In this document: in pieces, positions 11,270 through 22,560 of the stretch
Position numbering within the stretch: the stretch's first letter is position 1
How the letters are laid out: each line of letters opens with the position of its first letter
NCBI GenBank assembly: GCA_001986395.2
Contig: MQVO02000003.1
Coordinates: 310,001 to 374,000 of the forward strand
Length of the DNA: 64,000 bases
From: Irpex lacteus
Lineage: Eukaryota; Basidiomycota; Agaricomycetes; Polyporales; Irpicaceae
Direction: 5' to 3'
Notes under the pieces: generated by a model
What the model saw: the letters and a program-made list of their open reading frames with translations, nothing else
What the model was told of the DNA's origin: nothing
The model's database searches: none
Position numbers and translations under genes: made by a program

Positions 11270-12287
11270 ATGGAAAACTGGCAAGAATCTCCATACGTCT
11301 GGTATCCAGACGGCTCAGTCGTTCTGAGAGCTGGAAGTACGCTATTTTGCGTATACCACGGGATGCTGGCACAAAAGTCACCGGTATTCAGCGATATGAT
11401 CGCGAAAGCTAAACCGGACGAGGTTGCCACGTACAAAGGTCTTCCAGTACTCCCGGTTCTCGATGAACCAGAAGATCTTGTCTATTTTCTGAGAACTCTT
11501 CTAGATTCCGAGTGAGTATCGCCTACATCACCAGTCTGAGTTCTGCTTCAACTTGTCGCGACTGTCAATATGAATCGCTCATCAACCGTTCTTCAGATAT
11601 TTAAAGTCAAAGGTACTACCTGTACTTTCGCGTTCGTTGAAGGTGATGAACCTGGCCACGAAATACCAAGTCACATACCTGCGGAAAACTGTTTTTGACG
11701 TGGTTTTACGACGCTATTGCCCCACAACTCTTGAGGAGTGGCGCGTACTACAGAAGGATACAATAGCAGCGAACACACTGAAAGGCACGACTTTGAGCGA
11801 CTACATTCACATAATCAACTCGGCACGTCTATCCAACGCGCCGCTGCTACTGCCATACGCTCTATTTCGGTGCTGTCGCTTTATACAGATAGCCGACCTG
11901 GTCAGCAAAGACGCGTTGCCTGCACTAGCACTAGAAGACCGTGTTACTCTTGCGAAGGCCATCCCCCATTTACGGGACACGACACGTAAAAGTCTTCACG
12001 AATTCGCATACTTCCCAACCCGCGATGATATCAATCAGTGCAATAACCCGGTCATCTGTCGAGCATTGATCGCTAAAGCCACACGTGCGTCCGAAGAGCT
12101 CATGTTCCACTGTATATGGCGTTACGGCGCTCTGTGGCCATCGCTGAAGTGCAATGGAATTTGCGAGTCTTGCCTCGCAAGATGGCAGAAATCCTACAAG
12201 AAAGGCTTGGAAGCAGTTTGGGAAGACCTCCCCAGCTACTTCAACCTGCCGTCCTGGGAGAAGCTCAGAGCGCAATCACCGCTGTGA
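11270..12287 (+). CDS. BTB/POZ domain protein (tandem copy 1)
   Basis: Two exons, 11270-11511 and 11597-12287, giving 310 residues. The N-terminal ~100 residues form a fungal BTB fold (DGSVVLRAGSTLFCVYHGML, SPVFSDMI, GLPVLPVLDEPEDLVYFLRT, then YLKSKVLPVLSRSLKVMNLA and TKYQVTYLRK). The rest is a helical extension ending with closely spaced cysteines (NGICESCLARW). Agaricomycetes carry many such BTB proteins and most have no known partner; generally BTB domains dimerise or recruit cullin-3. Start is the ATG at 11270, before which the frame has no further ATG. The next gene is a diverged duplicate with the same intron position. Confidence 0.85.
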
Positions 12288-12686
12288 ATGGACAAATTCT
12301 GTACAGACTGAGTCTCGGATGGCAGTACTATGCATGATGCGAGTTTTTGCTTGCTATTATAACGACTAACATCGCCTCTACCTTTCTAATAGTCTATCAA
12401 AGTGACCCGGATTTAGCACATTCCATTCAGCCATCAGCTTTTCTTTACTACGGAATACCCCACTCTTAGGATTATTTTATGTATGGCAACCATGTAATAC
12501 CATGAATCCATGGATCAAACACAACAATTCAAAACCGAGTCGTCCCAGTTGGTGAATACTTAGTACTAGCGCGCGGAAGTGGTCAGGGGTCCTTCGCCTC
12601 ACTCCCTGCAGCGGGCTCAACTCGTCACTTGCGCTCATCTACAGTAGAAAGTTAAAGCTTAACCGGTCGCCCCACCACCAAGTCAA
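12288..12686. other. intergenic between the BTB duplicates
   Basis: 399 bases with no recognisable feature; presumably the 3' region of copy 1 and the promoter of copy 2. Confidence 0.5.
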
Positions 12687-13780
12687 ATGGATGTAAACGC
12701 AACTCTACCTCATAAATCCGAAGAGCTATGGTATACGGCTGGATCCGTCGTAATACGAGCCGGAAACACGCTCTTTTGCGTGTATGCAGATACCCTGGCA
12801 CAACGCTCTGCGGTCTTTCGGGATCTGTTCAGTACGCCCCAACCCACTGTGGATGCGCAGGAGGTATTCGAAGGCAAACCCATCGTGCCGATATTTGATC
12901 CTCCAGATCATGCCCTTGCATTTTTGAAAGCAGTTCACGACCCTACGTGAGTAGTTCTACCACAGTTTCGGTCGAGGCGATAGTTGAACGTTTCGTGGTA
13001 CTACATAGATACCTGGAGCAGAAGGTCCTAACAGACACGGTCACGATCATGAACGTCTTACCATTGACTCTGAAGTATCATGTTTGCTATCTACACGCCA
13101 TTCTTCTCAAGGCACTGTCGCAAAACCATTGGCCGGTGACCTTGGAAGACTACCTTCGCGTTTGGCGCCTCGGGGAGCTAACAACATCGCTCAGCTCCAA
13201 GTCGCTGTGCACAAGATTGGTTAATCAAGCAGAGGCACTATACACTCCCGTTCTTCTACCTGTTGGCCTGTACCTCTGCTGCGGGCTCCTCAGTACCCGA
13301 GAAGTGTTGGAAGGCTTCACCGACGACGATGGCTCGCATATTGAGCTTGCTGCACCTTACAAGATCCTCGTGGTAGACGGATGGAAGAAACTTGCGCGTG
13401 CTTCTAGATCTCTGAATGGATTTGTATTCTTCCCGGCTCCTCAAGACAGCCCCGATTGTACACGACAGCAGCAATGCAGTCGCAACCGCGCCACCTACGC
13501 TGCGATTATCGACTCCGATGCTATGGGCACGATGATTTTCATCGACTTCGACGTTGCGTGGGGACAGAATATATTAGCAACAAGTTTCTGCGACGGATGT
13601 ATTCGGGTTTGGCGAACGCAATTCGAGCGCGGATTGCGAAGGGAATGGGCTCGCCTTCCCAGCACGTTTGGCCTTCCAAGTTCGTGGGATGAGCTAGCAG
13701 AAGCTGGAAGACTGATACGCTCACACGAACTCTCTGCGAGCTACGAGCCCTTGTTAACACATGTGTCCACGCCAGTATGA
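12687..13780 (+). CDS. BTB/POZ domain protein (tandem copy 2)
   Basis: Two exons, 12687-12946 and 13009-13780, giving 343 residues. It follows the same plan as its neighbour: AGSVVIRAGNTLFCVYADTL, SAVFRDLF, GKPIVPIFDPPDHALAFLKA, intron, then YLEQKVLTDTVTIMNVLPLT and LKYHVCYLHA. The C-terminal extension again ends in a Cys pair (FCDGCIRVWRTQFERGL). The intron sits at the matching place and in the same phase, showing that the two genes arose by tandem duplication. Sequence identity outside the core is low, so the duplication is old. Function unknown. Confidence 0.85.
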
Positions 13781-15973
13781 TTTAATTCGATGTCTGTAGT
13801 ATAGAGGAGGAGCCGGCGAGTGAAATAATCGTGTTTGTAAGATTGAGTTGTACCCCTTTCCTGTGTACCAGTACATGTACACTACCGTCTCGCGATCGTT
13901 TACTTCTTACCTATGTTTTAGTCCAAGTGCACTCATCATGTAGATTTCAGTTCAAAATTCAATGCTATTTTGGAAGTCATCGCCCTCTAACAAATCTAGG
14001 GTGATACCGAGCCGAGCAACGGAGAAGAATGGCTAAGGAGTACATTGGTATATCTTGATGTAATACTTTATGTACTGGCAACAAAGTCCGTGTGGAATAC
14101 GTTTGTATAGGAACAAGAACAGTGGACAAAGAATCGCAGTAACGAGAGTCGGTAATGAATGTGAGCGACTCCAGCACGGCGAAGGGGGGGGGATGAAGAA
14201 GTATGTACAAGGGAAGTGTGAGGAGAGGGGATGTATGAGGGGAGAGGAAGCCGTGAGGAGAAGTTGGTGTAGTGGTGTGAGAGGTTCCGCGGTGCGCGAG
14301 GACGTGATCGAAGCCCAAGGCCAAGAGACACGATGGCGGTGCGAAGAACGCGGAACGATGAGGAGGGGGTAAACGGATAGAGAGGAGTAGGGTATGCACG
14401 GAAGATGAGTGGAGAGGGGATGCGTTATACGGAATGCGGGGGTCGAGAACGAGTAAGCGTAGAGAAACGGAGACGGTTTGCACGACAAGATGAGTAGAAG
14501 GGGAGATAAAAAAGAACTCTAGCACACGACTATGACTCAACACTCGAAGAAACGGGTGAAGAGAAGGCGCATGTAATAGAAGGGTGGGAGAAGATACTAG
14601 TGCACATCGGGGAGAAATATCGAGACAGGAGAAAGGGGAACTGTTAACAACCAGAATGAGGCGTTATTGATACACTGCAGGCAGCAAGCCAGAAGTGAAG
14701 GGGGAGAAAAGAAGAAGAAAAGAGAAACTATGGCACAGGGAAAAGGAAACGGCGTAAGGGTGAGGTGGGAGAGAAAAGTAAGAGGCGAAATATATATCGT
14801 GAGGTCGGGCCAAGCATGGAAAGGAAGTACGGCACCGACGCTACCATTAAGAAAAGCGATGGGGTGTAGAAGGGGAACAATGACCGGAACACAAGGGTGA
14901 AATCGTAAAAAATGTATTTAAAGTTGGTGTATGGATGAATGGAATAAACAGAGTCCCAAAATCCAAGAGCACATTGCGCATGCTTGCCAGCCAAGACAAC
15001 CGAGGAGAAACACAGATAATAGACCCAGACGCGCCGCCCACTCTTCAACATACGGCCGCGTCCCAGGTGGTGGATAAATAAACCCTATCAGGACTCTCTT
15101 CCTCGTCTTATAAATTCTTCTTTTCTGGAGTCTATCGTCGCGAATAGTACAACGCCGCGCGCGCTGGAGAGCGATGGTGTGTGCGTGTCGGGGAGTGGGG
15201 GTAGGGAATAGCGTGACGGAGTAGAGATAGGTGTTAGTGTGCACAGCACGCGCGGGTAGGGGAATGCGTGAAGGGAGAAAATGCAGATGCGAAGATATTG
15301 CTGTTGCGAAGGATGTGCGAGAGCATTGCGGAAGATGAGGATGTTGTCGTGTTGATGATACTGTCACAAATGATGAGGAATAGAGTACCAGGTAAAATAT
15401 TGAGGCAAGGAATAAATGGATGCCAGGGGTCGGATGCATTGAAGCGTGCACCGCAGAGGGCGGATACGAAACAATGGCGAGGCGACCGTAGGAAGTGCCA
15501 GCTGACGGGGGTATGAATACCGTGCCGACTATCCTGTGTTGAACCCTACAAAGGGGGTATCGAGTGTTCATGAGATCCGTTGCGAGTGACCAAAGACCGG
15601 GGGAGTGACCGTGATGAAAAGACCGTTGAATGCGAACAAGAGTAGCCCAGGAATATTCGGGAGGGCCAAAGAACCGAGATGACGAAACCGAGCGTCGAAA
15701 GATAACGTTATCGAAAGTCTATAAAGCAGGGCGTCTGCGCTTTGCCAGCGAGGCAGACGAGTCGCACTGCGATGGAAGAGAGTGACTGCATTAAGCGGTC
15801 GACGCGGGGTGGTGTCTTGAGAGGTAGAAGATTAACATGATGGTGGTATATGCGCATCTAAGGGCCCGAATAAACCTAAACTGAAATACGCAAACCCGTG
15901 AGATACGCCGCAGATCCTACCAATACCACTTACCTATACACTTGCTGATCCTTCAGAATTTACAAATACATTA
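13781..15973. other. 2.2 kb region without a supported gene, purine-rich on the plus strand
   Basis: It lies between two convergent genes. From about 14130 to 15500 the plus strand is strongly A+G rich (many GGGGAGA-type runs), so the minus strand yields long open frames of Ser/Pro/Leu/His composition that look artefactual. No domain, no good splice structure and no repeat unit are visible. A long 3' untranslated region of the PNRC-motif gene or a noncoding transcript is possible but not shown. Confidence 0.5.
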
Positions 15974-17370
15974 TCATGCCCTGAAAGCGGGCACCGGGAG
16001 CTCATCTGGGCTCGGCGAGTTTTGGAAAACGGAACCAGCAAAGAAACTAGCCGGAGCACTCTCCGAGGGAGGGGGAGTTCGTCGTGCTGAACGGCCTGCC
16101 TGCTTGCCGAACGTCAGCTTCTTCAACGCATCCTTGAGCTCGTCCGAGGACTCGGAGGAGTCTTCATCCATCGACATGGCGAATACGCCCTCACTGGGAA
16201 CACGGCGGTGGCGGCGACGGGTAGCAGGAGAAGGAGTGGCATAGGCGGCAACAGCGGGAGAGGCGTAGTCGAAGGTAGACGACAAGGGGGCGGTGCGAGG
16301 AGCATCATCGATGAGGCTCTGCTGCCAGGTGATGTTGGAGCGCTTGGGAGGGACACTGGCAGTCTCGCGCGCAGGCGTCGTTGGAGAGCTGACGACAGTC
16401 ATGTCGTCGCAGACAGGGAAGTCATCCCAGTCAGCCACGAAAGGACCAGCTGAGTTACGGCGAGGGCCAGTCTGCGACGCAGGCGTGTAGGTCAAAGAGG
16501 CACCAGACTGAGACACGCTGGTGGCGGGGTTCTTGTGACCTTTGCGACCCGCTGGCGTGGGCTTCGAGGGAGTGAAGTTCTCGGCCTGACCACCTTGACG
16601 ACGACGAGCGAGCCTGCCAGAAGGACGCGCGTTGAGCTGGGGAGGAGAACGAAGAGCGAGCTGCTGGTCTCCACCCTTGCGGTCGGCAGCAACAGTGGAC
16701 TCGGAGGTCTCGTTGTCAGAAGTTGAGTTGACGAGGAAGGGATCGAACAGGTTGGCATTCTGGTCCCGGTGAACGAACGACTGCGCCCGGAAAGTGTTCA
16801 CGGACGGACGAGCAGATGACTCATGCTGCTGGGGTATCCTGGTGGGGGAAGGCTGGTGGGGAAGACGACGAGCCTGCGTGCGTTGTTGAGATGCGCTGAT
16901 ACACAAGACAGACATCGTTCAGTCCAGCTGATAGGGAGAGAAAAGAAACTGGTTGGGCCAGAGATTTACCTGCGGGTGGCTTTATCTTTGGCGGCTGACT
17001 TGCCAGGCTGACGGCCCCTAGGGGACTTCTCAGACGGAGCTGCTGACGTTCCGGACTTTGCAACTTTGTCTGAGGTCGCCACAGGTCGTTGCTTGGGTTG
17101 TGGTGACTTCTTATCGTCCTCGACAGGTTGAACTTGGGCAGGCGCCGGTTGGGATGAGCGTTGGTTTTTGCCCTTCGACGGCTGCTTGGGGGCTCGGGTG
17201 TGCTGCTGTGGCTTGACTGACAGCTGAACAGGCTTAGAAATGGTGAGAAGGCCAGGAGTTTGCGTCGAACGGACGACGACCGGTGCTGAGGGATGGTGAG
17301 CGTGGGTCGGTCGGTGCATGTGAGCCGGCGTTGACGTGAAAAAAGCTGGTGGTTTCTGCACAGCGAGCAT
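15974..17370 (-). CDS. PNRC-motif protein, probable Edc1-like decapping activator
   Basis: Two exons, 16970-17370 and 15974-16895, giving 440 residues. The protein is low-complexity, basic and proline-rich, and begins MLAVQKPPAFFTSTPA. The telling part is the extreme C-terminus, SVFQNSPSPDELPVPAF, which matches the short PNRC motif of human PNRC1/2 and yeast Edc1/Edc2. There a proline-rich segment binds Dcp1 and a neighbouring stretch activates Dcp2, promoting mRNA decapping in the cytoplasm. Other motifs (RRNSAGPFVADWDDFP, RRVPSEGVFAMSMDEDSSE) recur in fungal relatives. The rest of the chain is probably disordered. Assignment rests on the motif and its terminal position only. Confidence 0.72.
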
Positions 17371-20300
17371 CTTGGACTACGACGAAAATATGGTGGGCGA
17401 CGTTTGAGGGTGCGGTGGGCGAGGAGGACGATGGCGGGAGGGGCGGGGGCGACGAGGGAGAGGGGGCTGACAACGAGGCAGAGCGAGTTGAAATGGGGGG
17501 AGGAAGAAATGGTATTTTTCTGGGCAAGGCCGGTTGGCCCTAAGTAAATCGAACCTCAAAGCGGCTTTCAAACTCCGACACTCCCTGCCCCTTCCGATAA
17601 TCCACTCCACCGGCCGGTGTCCACACCATTTCAGCATTTTCTTTTGCCCCTTGCGCTCGACATTCCACAACACAAAAGCCCTTCGGAATTCTGCACGCTG
17701 CCAGCTCTACGCCTCACGCTTTCTGCGTTTCCTCTTATGTTTCAAGTGCGCTTGCGTAGCCCTGTCGACCACATAGCTCGCGGACAATAGCTCGGCGGTG
17801 TCTTGCTCAATTCGGCAGTACCGACCGGATCTGCCGGGCACATGCACACGTGCCGCCGTGTGGGTCCACCTTCGCCGGCCACTTTGCCTGGATCCTCCGA
17901 TCAGAATTTGATCGCCCCCAAGTAACCTTCCTCATTAGTCCAAGAACGGCACTCCAGCGGATTGCCGCCCAAGTGTACGTAAGAGAGCCTGGCTCGGGGC
18001 CAATGAATATTTGATCAGCAGCCGCAAAAATCTGCAAAATTACTGTCTCGGAATCTGAACTTTTCCCGTCCTCCGCAGGCTGTGTGGCCGCGGCTCGGTC
18101 GACGTGGCCATGGACCCTCGGTCGCTGTTGCCGCTATCGAACAGGTTTGCTGCATCTCCTCATGCATCCCTGAGTGCCCACAAGTGCCTCTCTACTCAGC
18201 TGAGAAGCCTTCGTTCCAGAGCTACACAATTATGTTGGGCTGTGCCAGTATTCATCGTGGCACTTGACGGAATTACTGCGCTCGGTGCTGTGTTTCCTAG
18301 GATGGAGCAGTCACGACACCTCCGGCGAGACAATACAATGTATCTATCTGTCAACCTTCCATAGGGCGACGGCTCAAAGAAGATACGCGATGTCTGCCAT
18401 CTGTCTCCTTGCAAAGAGATTCCGCTCAGTGTATGTGGCCACGCCGCCACGGTTACGAGTCTATCAGCGCCCGCTGCCGCAGAGCCCTGTTCTCCGCTCA
18501 TGATGATCGTATCCTTCGAGTTCTCGATGGACGTGCAGCAGAGTGTTCGGTGCTCGACAGCTACCATTGCCGTCATCAGGATCTCCCTCGTCGTTGGATT
18601 CGCCCATCGAATCTTGTTCTCGGAAGCGCTGTGAACATCCTACGGATACTCGGCTGATGATGCCTTCAACGTGTTCAAAGGCAGTTCAACCACCAGCGTT
18701 GTAAAGAGACTTTCCTTCGACCGTCTTCTGAGGTTCGCTACCATCAACATCATGAGGCCAGGCCGATACTACATAGAGTAGGCGGGCTCAACTGCTACTA
18801 ATCAAGCAGATCTGCAACTTGTGTCGTCACTCGCGCAGCCACGCTCCCAGTACACACACAATCGGTCAAGATTGCTCAATTCAGTATGTCATTTATCTTC
18901 CCCTGTCGCCGTCGAACGCGCCTAGTCCTCCAGACCCGGGCGTGGCAGCCGTAGTCTGTCTCTCACTCTATTGCAGGGGCACAGAGGGGCACACACAAAT
19001 CTGTCTTGATCACCTGGGGACCCACGGTAACTAACTTCTCTATGCACTAGCCCCATATCCAGTATCATCCCTACGCCGGCCTCCTCGGTGCCTCGTCCGC
19101 TCCGCAAACCGCCATGTTATCTGCCTCCGATAGACAGTACGGGACGGACGCAGCGTGTGCTCTCACCGACTTACGGAATCCGTTAGTCAAGCTTGCGGCG
19201 ACAAGAACCTATCGTGATTACCTACACGGTCCTCGAGCCTCAAGGAGCTGAAGCATCCACTGGTCGGGCCTAGTTGAACTGTAGTTGGCAGGAGCTTCCG
19301 AAGGCGTGGCTGCTAACCTTCTCCTGGGATTTCAAACTAGTCTCTCACGCCATGGTCACCTGCTCAGAACGACTTTCCTAATCTTGCGTCTGAAGCTAGC
19401 GTAAGCGTTCGTCACTCGAGAGGTTAGTTTGTTGATTAGTGCCCATTCAACGTTCAGCCTAAGCCTCGCTCAGTCCTACTAGCACTTATCGATTGCCATT
19501 ATCCATTAGCCTTCTCTATCTCTATCTAGAGTACGGGCGGAGGGATAAGGCGAAAGGTGGTGTATACAATAGCATCCTTGTTATCCATCAACAAACGGCA
19601 ACGCTTCTTACGGCTCAGGCTGTCCTATCCGGTATCCGGATATCCAGCTACTATTCATTGATTGACCCTTACTTATAAGGTTCCTCTTGCGGCTGTGGCT
19701 CATCGGTACGTACATCAGTCTTCAGTGACAGTCGTCTTCACTGCTCTGATACATGCGGTTTTATAGACTGGGAGAGTTGTATGTGTTACATTAGCAGGAC
19801 GCTTCGACACCTGAGGCCTGAGAGGAGGCCTGAGAGTTTGTCAGACGGAAGATTGATGCAACGCTATCGCCTGCCCCACAAGATCACTAGAGCCTCCCTC
19901 GAACTCCACTTAGCCTGTTTACGCAGGAAGAGGACCTTCGATGAATTATACGACGCAAGACCACTGTATACCGGATGGATGGCGACCGCAGTAGATACCA
20001 CACTGCGGCTTGTAATGTTCCACTAATTGGCAAGTAATCACTTTCTTCGTCAGGAGTCTACACAATACAACCTACGAAGTCTCCGAGGTCATAGCATGAC
20101 TTTACTCTTGTAATCCTGCGGTGACAGATCCCATTTGTCTCTCATACAAGCGACTTTGACGTCCTAATTATAAGCCCTGTCGCAACGACATTGTTTTCGC
20201 TGCCCACAAACAACGAGGCCTAATACTCATCGCTAGTTACCCGAGCTTCTAAGATCAAGTCTGGATCTCATCTGCCAGCAAAAACAATGCGTACTGCCGT

Positions 20301-22560
20301 CATTGCAATTTCACGAAGAAGCATGAGAACTGCGTTGACGCGATCCACGAGGCACGTCTCAAGAGACAACAATTCTAATCGCTATCGCCATACAGAACCC
20401 GGCGGATGGTGAGAATGCACAGAAATCATCATGATACGAACAGCATCCTCCTGTATGCTCCCGCCGGCAGAACCACGAGCTACACAGGAGTACTCTGAGC
20501 TTACTTACCCCGCACGTTTCTCATCGCCATCCCCTGACGTTGATTAATCCCGCCTCCCTCCCACTCAGATCTCAATCTGAATCTCATAATGCGATCCTCT
20601 GTCCGCACAGATCTTGTTTGAGATGAGATGCCGCAAAGTATATCCTTCGGAAGGAAAGGTGCTTGCTGCGGCCGGAAATTGCGATCAATAAACTGCGACA
20701 ATTAACGTTCCGCCTGAGAGCCTCGTGCACAGTTGGTTGGAGTCACTTTGCGCTAAGAGAGCTGCCCGGATTTGGCAGGTGTTGAGGAAGGTACTAGAAT
20801 GCGTTTGCGTTGAGTCATTCAATGGAAGGTGGCAAAGAGTGCTTTGTTGTATGTGCAGTTACGGGCAAGTAAATCGATTTGGGGTGGTACTGGGACAATA
20901 GCAAAGTCTCGTATTGTGCATTGATCATGGTTACTTGTCGTGTTCGCAGGACTTGAAGCTGGTTACTTAAACATACACCGGGTGTGTAAGTTGAGTCGAG
21001 ACCTGCCAGGACCTCCGTTAAACATGCACTGTGGGTGCACGTTAGGCGCACGATAGCAACGTGTTCTGATAAGCAACGAAGGTAATTGGTGTTGGAGATA
21101 AGTTACCGACTACCGAAGTATCCAATCAATCATAGTCGATATCGCATGTAAGCATACCATGAGTGCACGACAAAGCAAGTCTTGAGATAGTGCCGACGAT
21201 CCTTCCTCAATAGACAGTGCATGGTGGGCCATCTTTCACATGCTGCTTGTAGGGGACTCCTCTGCTAGTTGATCCCTGAATATCAAGCATTGCGTTAGAA
21301 AAAAGGCCACACTCTCACTCGAAGAAGTGGCTCTAGACATCGCATGGAGTACGTAACGATGCGTTTAGAAATAGTAATGAGGAGAGAAGGCACGTACTGG
21401 CAGGATTTGGCTCCGACAAAGTGTGTATCAGCAACTCCCCCTCTCCCCTAGTCGCGACTCAGCACCTGGGGTTTAGGGGGTTTATGCGGGGTAGCTAGTC
21501 TACTTTACCTGGTATGATGTTTGCGATCACGAATTGGCGTATGCAGGATCAACGTGAGGGTAAGGTCACCTAAGTCAACGTGAAGTTTGGGCAAAAATTT
21601 CCGCTGTCTGTCGGAGGTCGTGCAGAAATCTATGCATACGCTTTGCGTATTTCGAGGCTGTGACTATATCGGATGCCAATAAGCCAGGGATCCTGATTCT
21701 GCATGGTAGGGGTGACGGCAGGGGACCTACGAAGATGGTTTGCGATCGAGAGCCTGAGACAATAATGTCAACAAGAGCTGCAGTAGGAGTATACGGATGC
21801 GAGTATATTGAGTCTGTGATACAGAACATTACTCGCAAATACACGTCCTCATGCAGGCCTTGATTGATGGAAACCAGTCGCTCGCAGACTGCAAGATGAT
21901 GCCCAACATCAATTTTGGGTAGGCCGACAATAAATTATTGAACGTCCGTAACCAGACTCTCTTCATGGGGCAGGCATGCACATTGTAATGTCGAATTTGC
22001 CTCAGGCTGCGAGTGTGTTCAGCTGAGGGTATTCTGCTTTGAAATGAGCCACTGGTTGAGTGTTGACCTTTCCATTGACCTGGCAAGACTCACCTTCAGC
22101 TTCCGACACTCAGTAATCTGACCCGCCCACACACTGACGAAACATGCGAAGATCCCGAAAGACTACTCCTGCACACGTTCTGCATTGGTGGTGCTCAGGC
22201 TGAACGTCTTGAGGAAGTACTGGATTCTATTACGAGTTAGTAGTAGAGCACGTAGCATGTGTAAACGTCGGTATGTGTACTCGCCGATGCTCACATGGGC
22301 CTCACCGAGGATGACGAAGAAGAGTGTTCGCATTGGAGGACGGGGATGATGCGCCCTTTCGTCGGGCGGCGGCGAGAGGCCGGTCGGACTTGTTCGGCTA
22401 AATGGGGAGTAGCGGTCCGAGAGCGCCCGTCTGACGTCTACGGGCTCATCACGGTTTCTGCGCGAAAAGCCAATTCTCAGTCGTCACTCTCAACCACCTC
22501 CTCGTCGTCGTTCTCAACAGCGTCGGCGCCGTCTTCTCTCTTTTCAACACTGACTCAGCC
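17371..22560. other. 5.2 kb gene-poor region
   Basis: No gene could be supported on either strand. The first 170 bases are pyrimidine-rich on the minus strand and probably contain the PNRC-motif gene's promoter and leader; the last ~250 bases contain the KGD2 promoter. In between only short open frames appear, without domains or consistent splicing. I saw no long terminal repeat, transposase or reverse-transcriptase motif. The stretch may hold decayed genes or transposon remnants. Confidence 0.5.
18653..18781 (+). pseudogene. possible decayed coding fragment
   Basis: 43 codons ending at a TAG read ADDAFNVFKGSSTTSVVKRL and, after SFD, RLLRFATINIM, with protein-like composition in an otherwise gene-free region. 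The RLLRFA segment resembles part of the fungal multi-helix membrane family DUF6534 only loosely. No start or neighbouring exon could be joined to it, so it may be a relic or chance. Confidence 0.18.

Noticed and set aside
13977..15571. Several long minus-strand open frames (up to 217 codons)
   Set aside because: Ser/Pro/Leu/His-rich translations of a pyrimidine-rich strand, with no domain, no splice structure and no start context.
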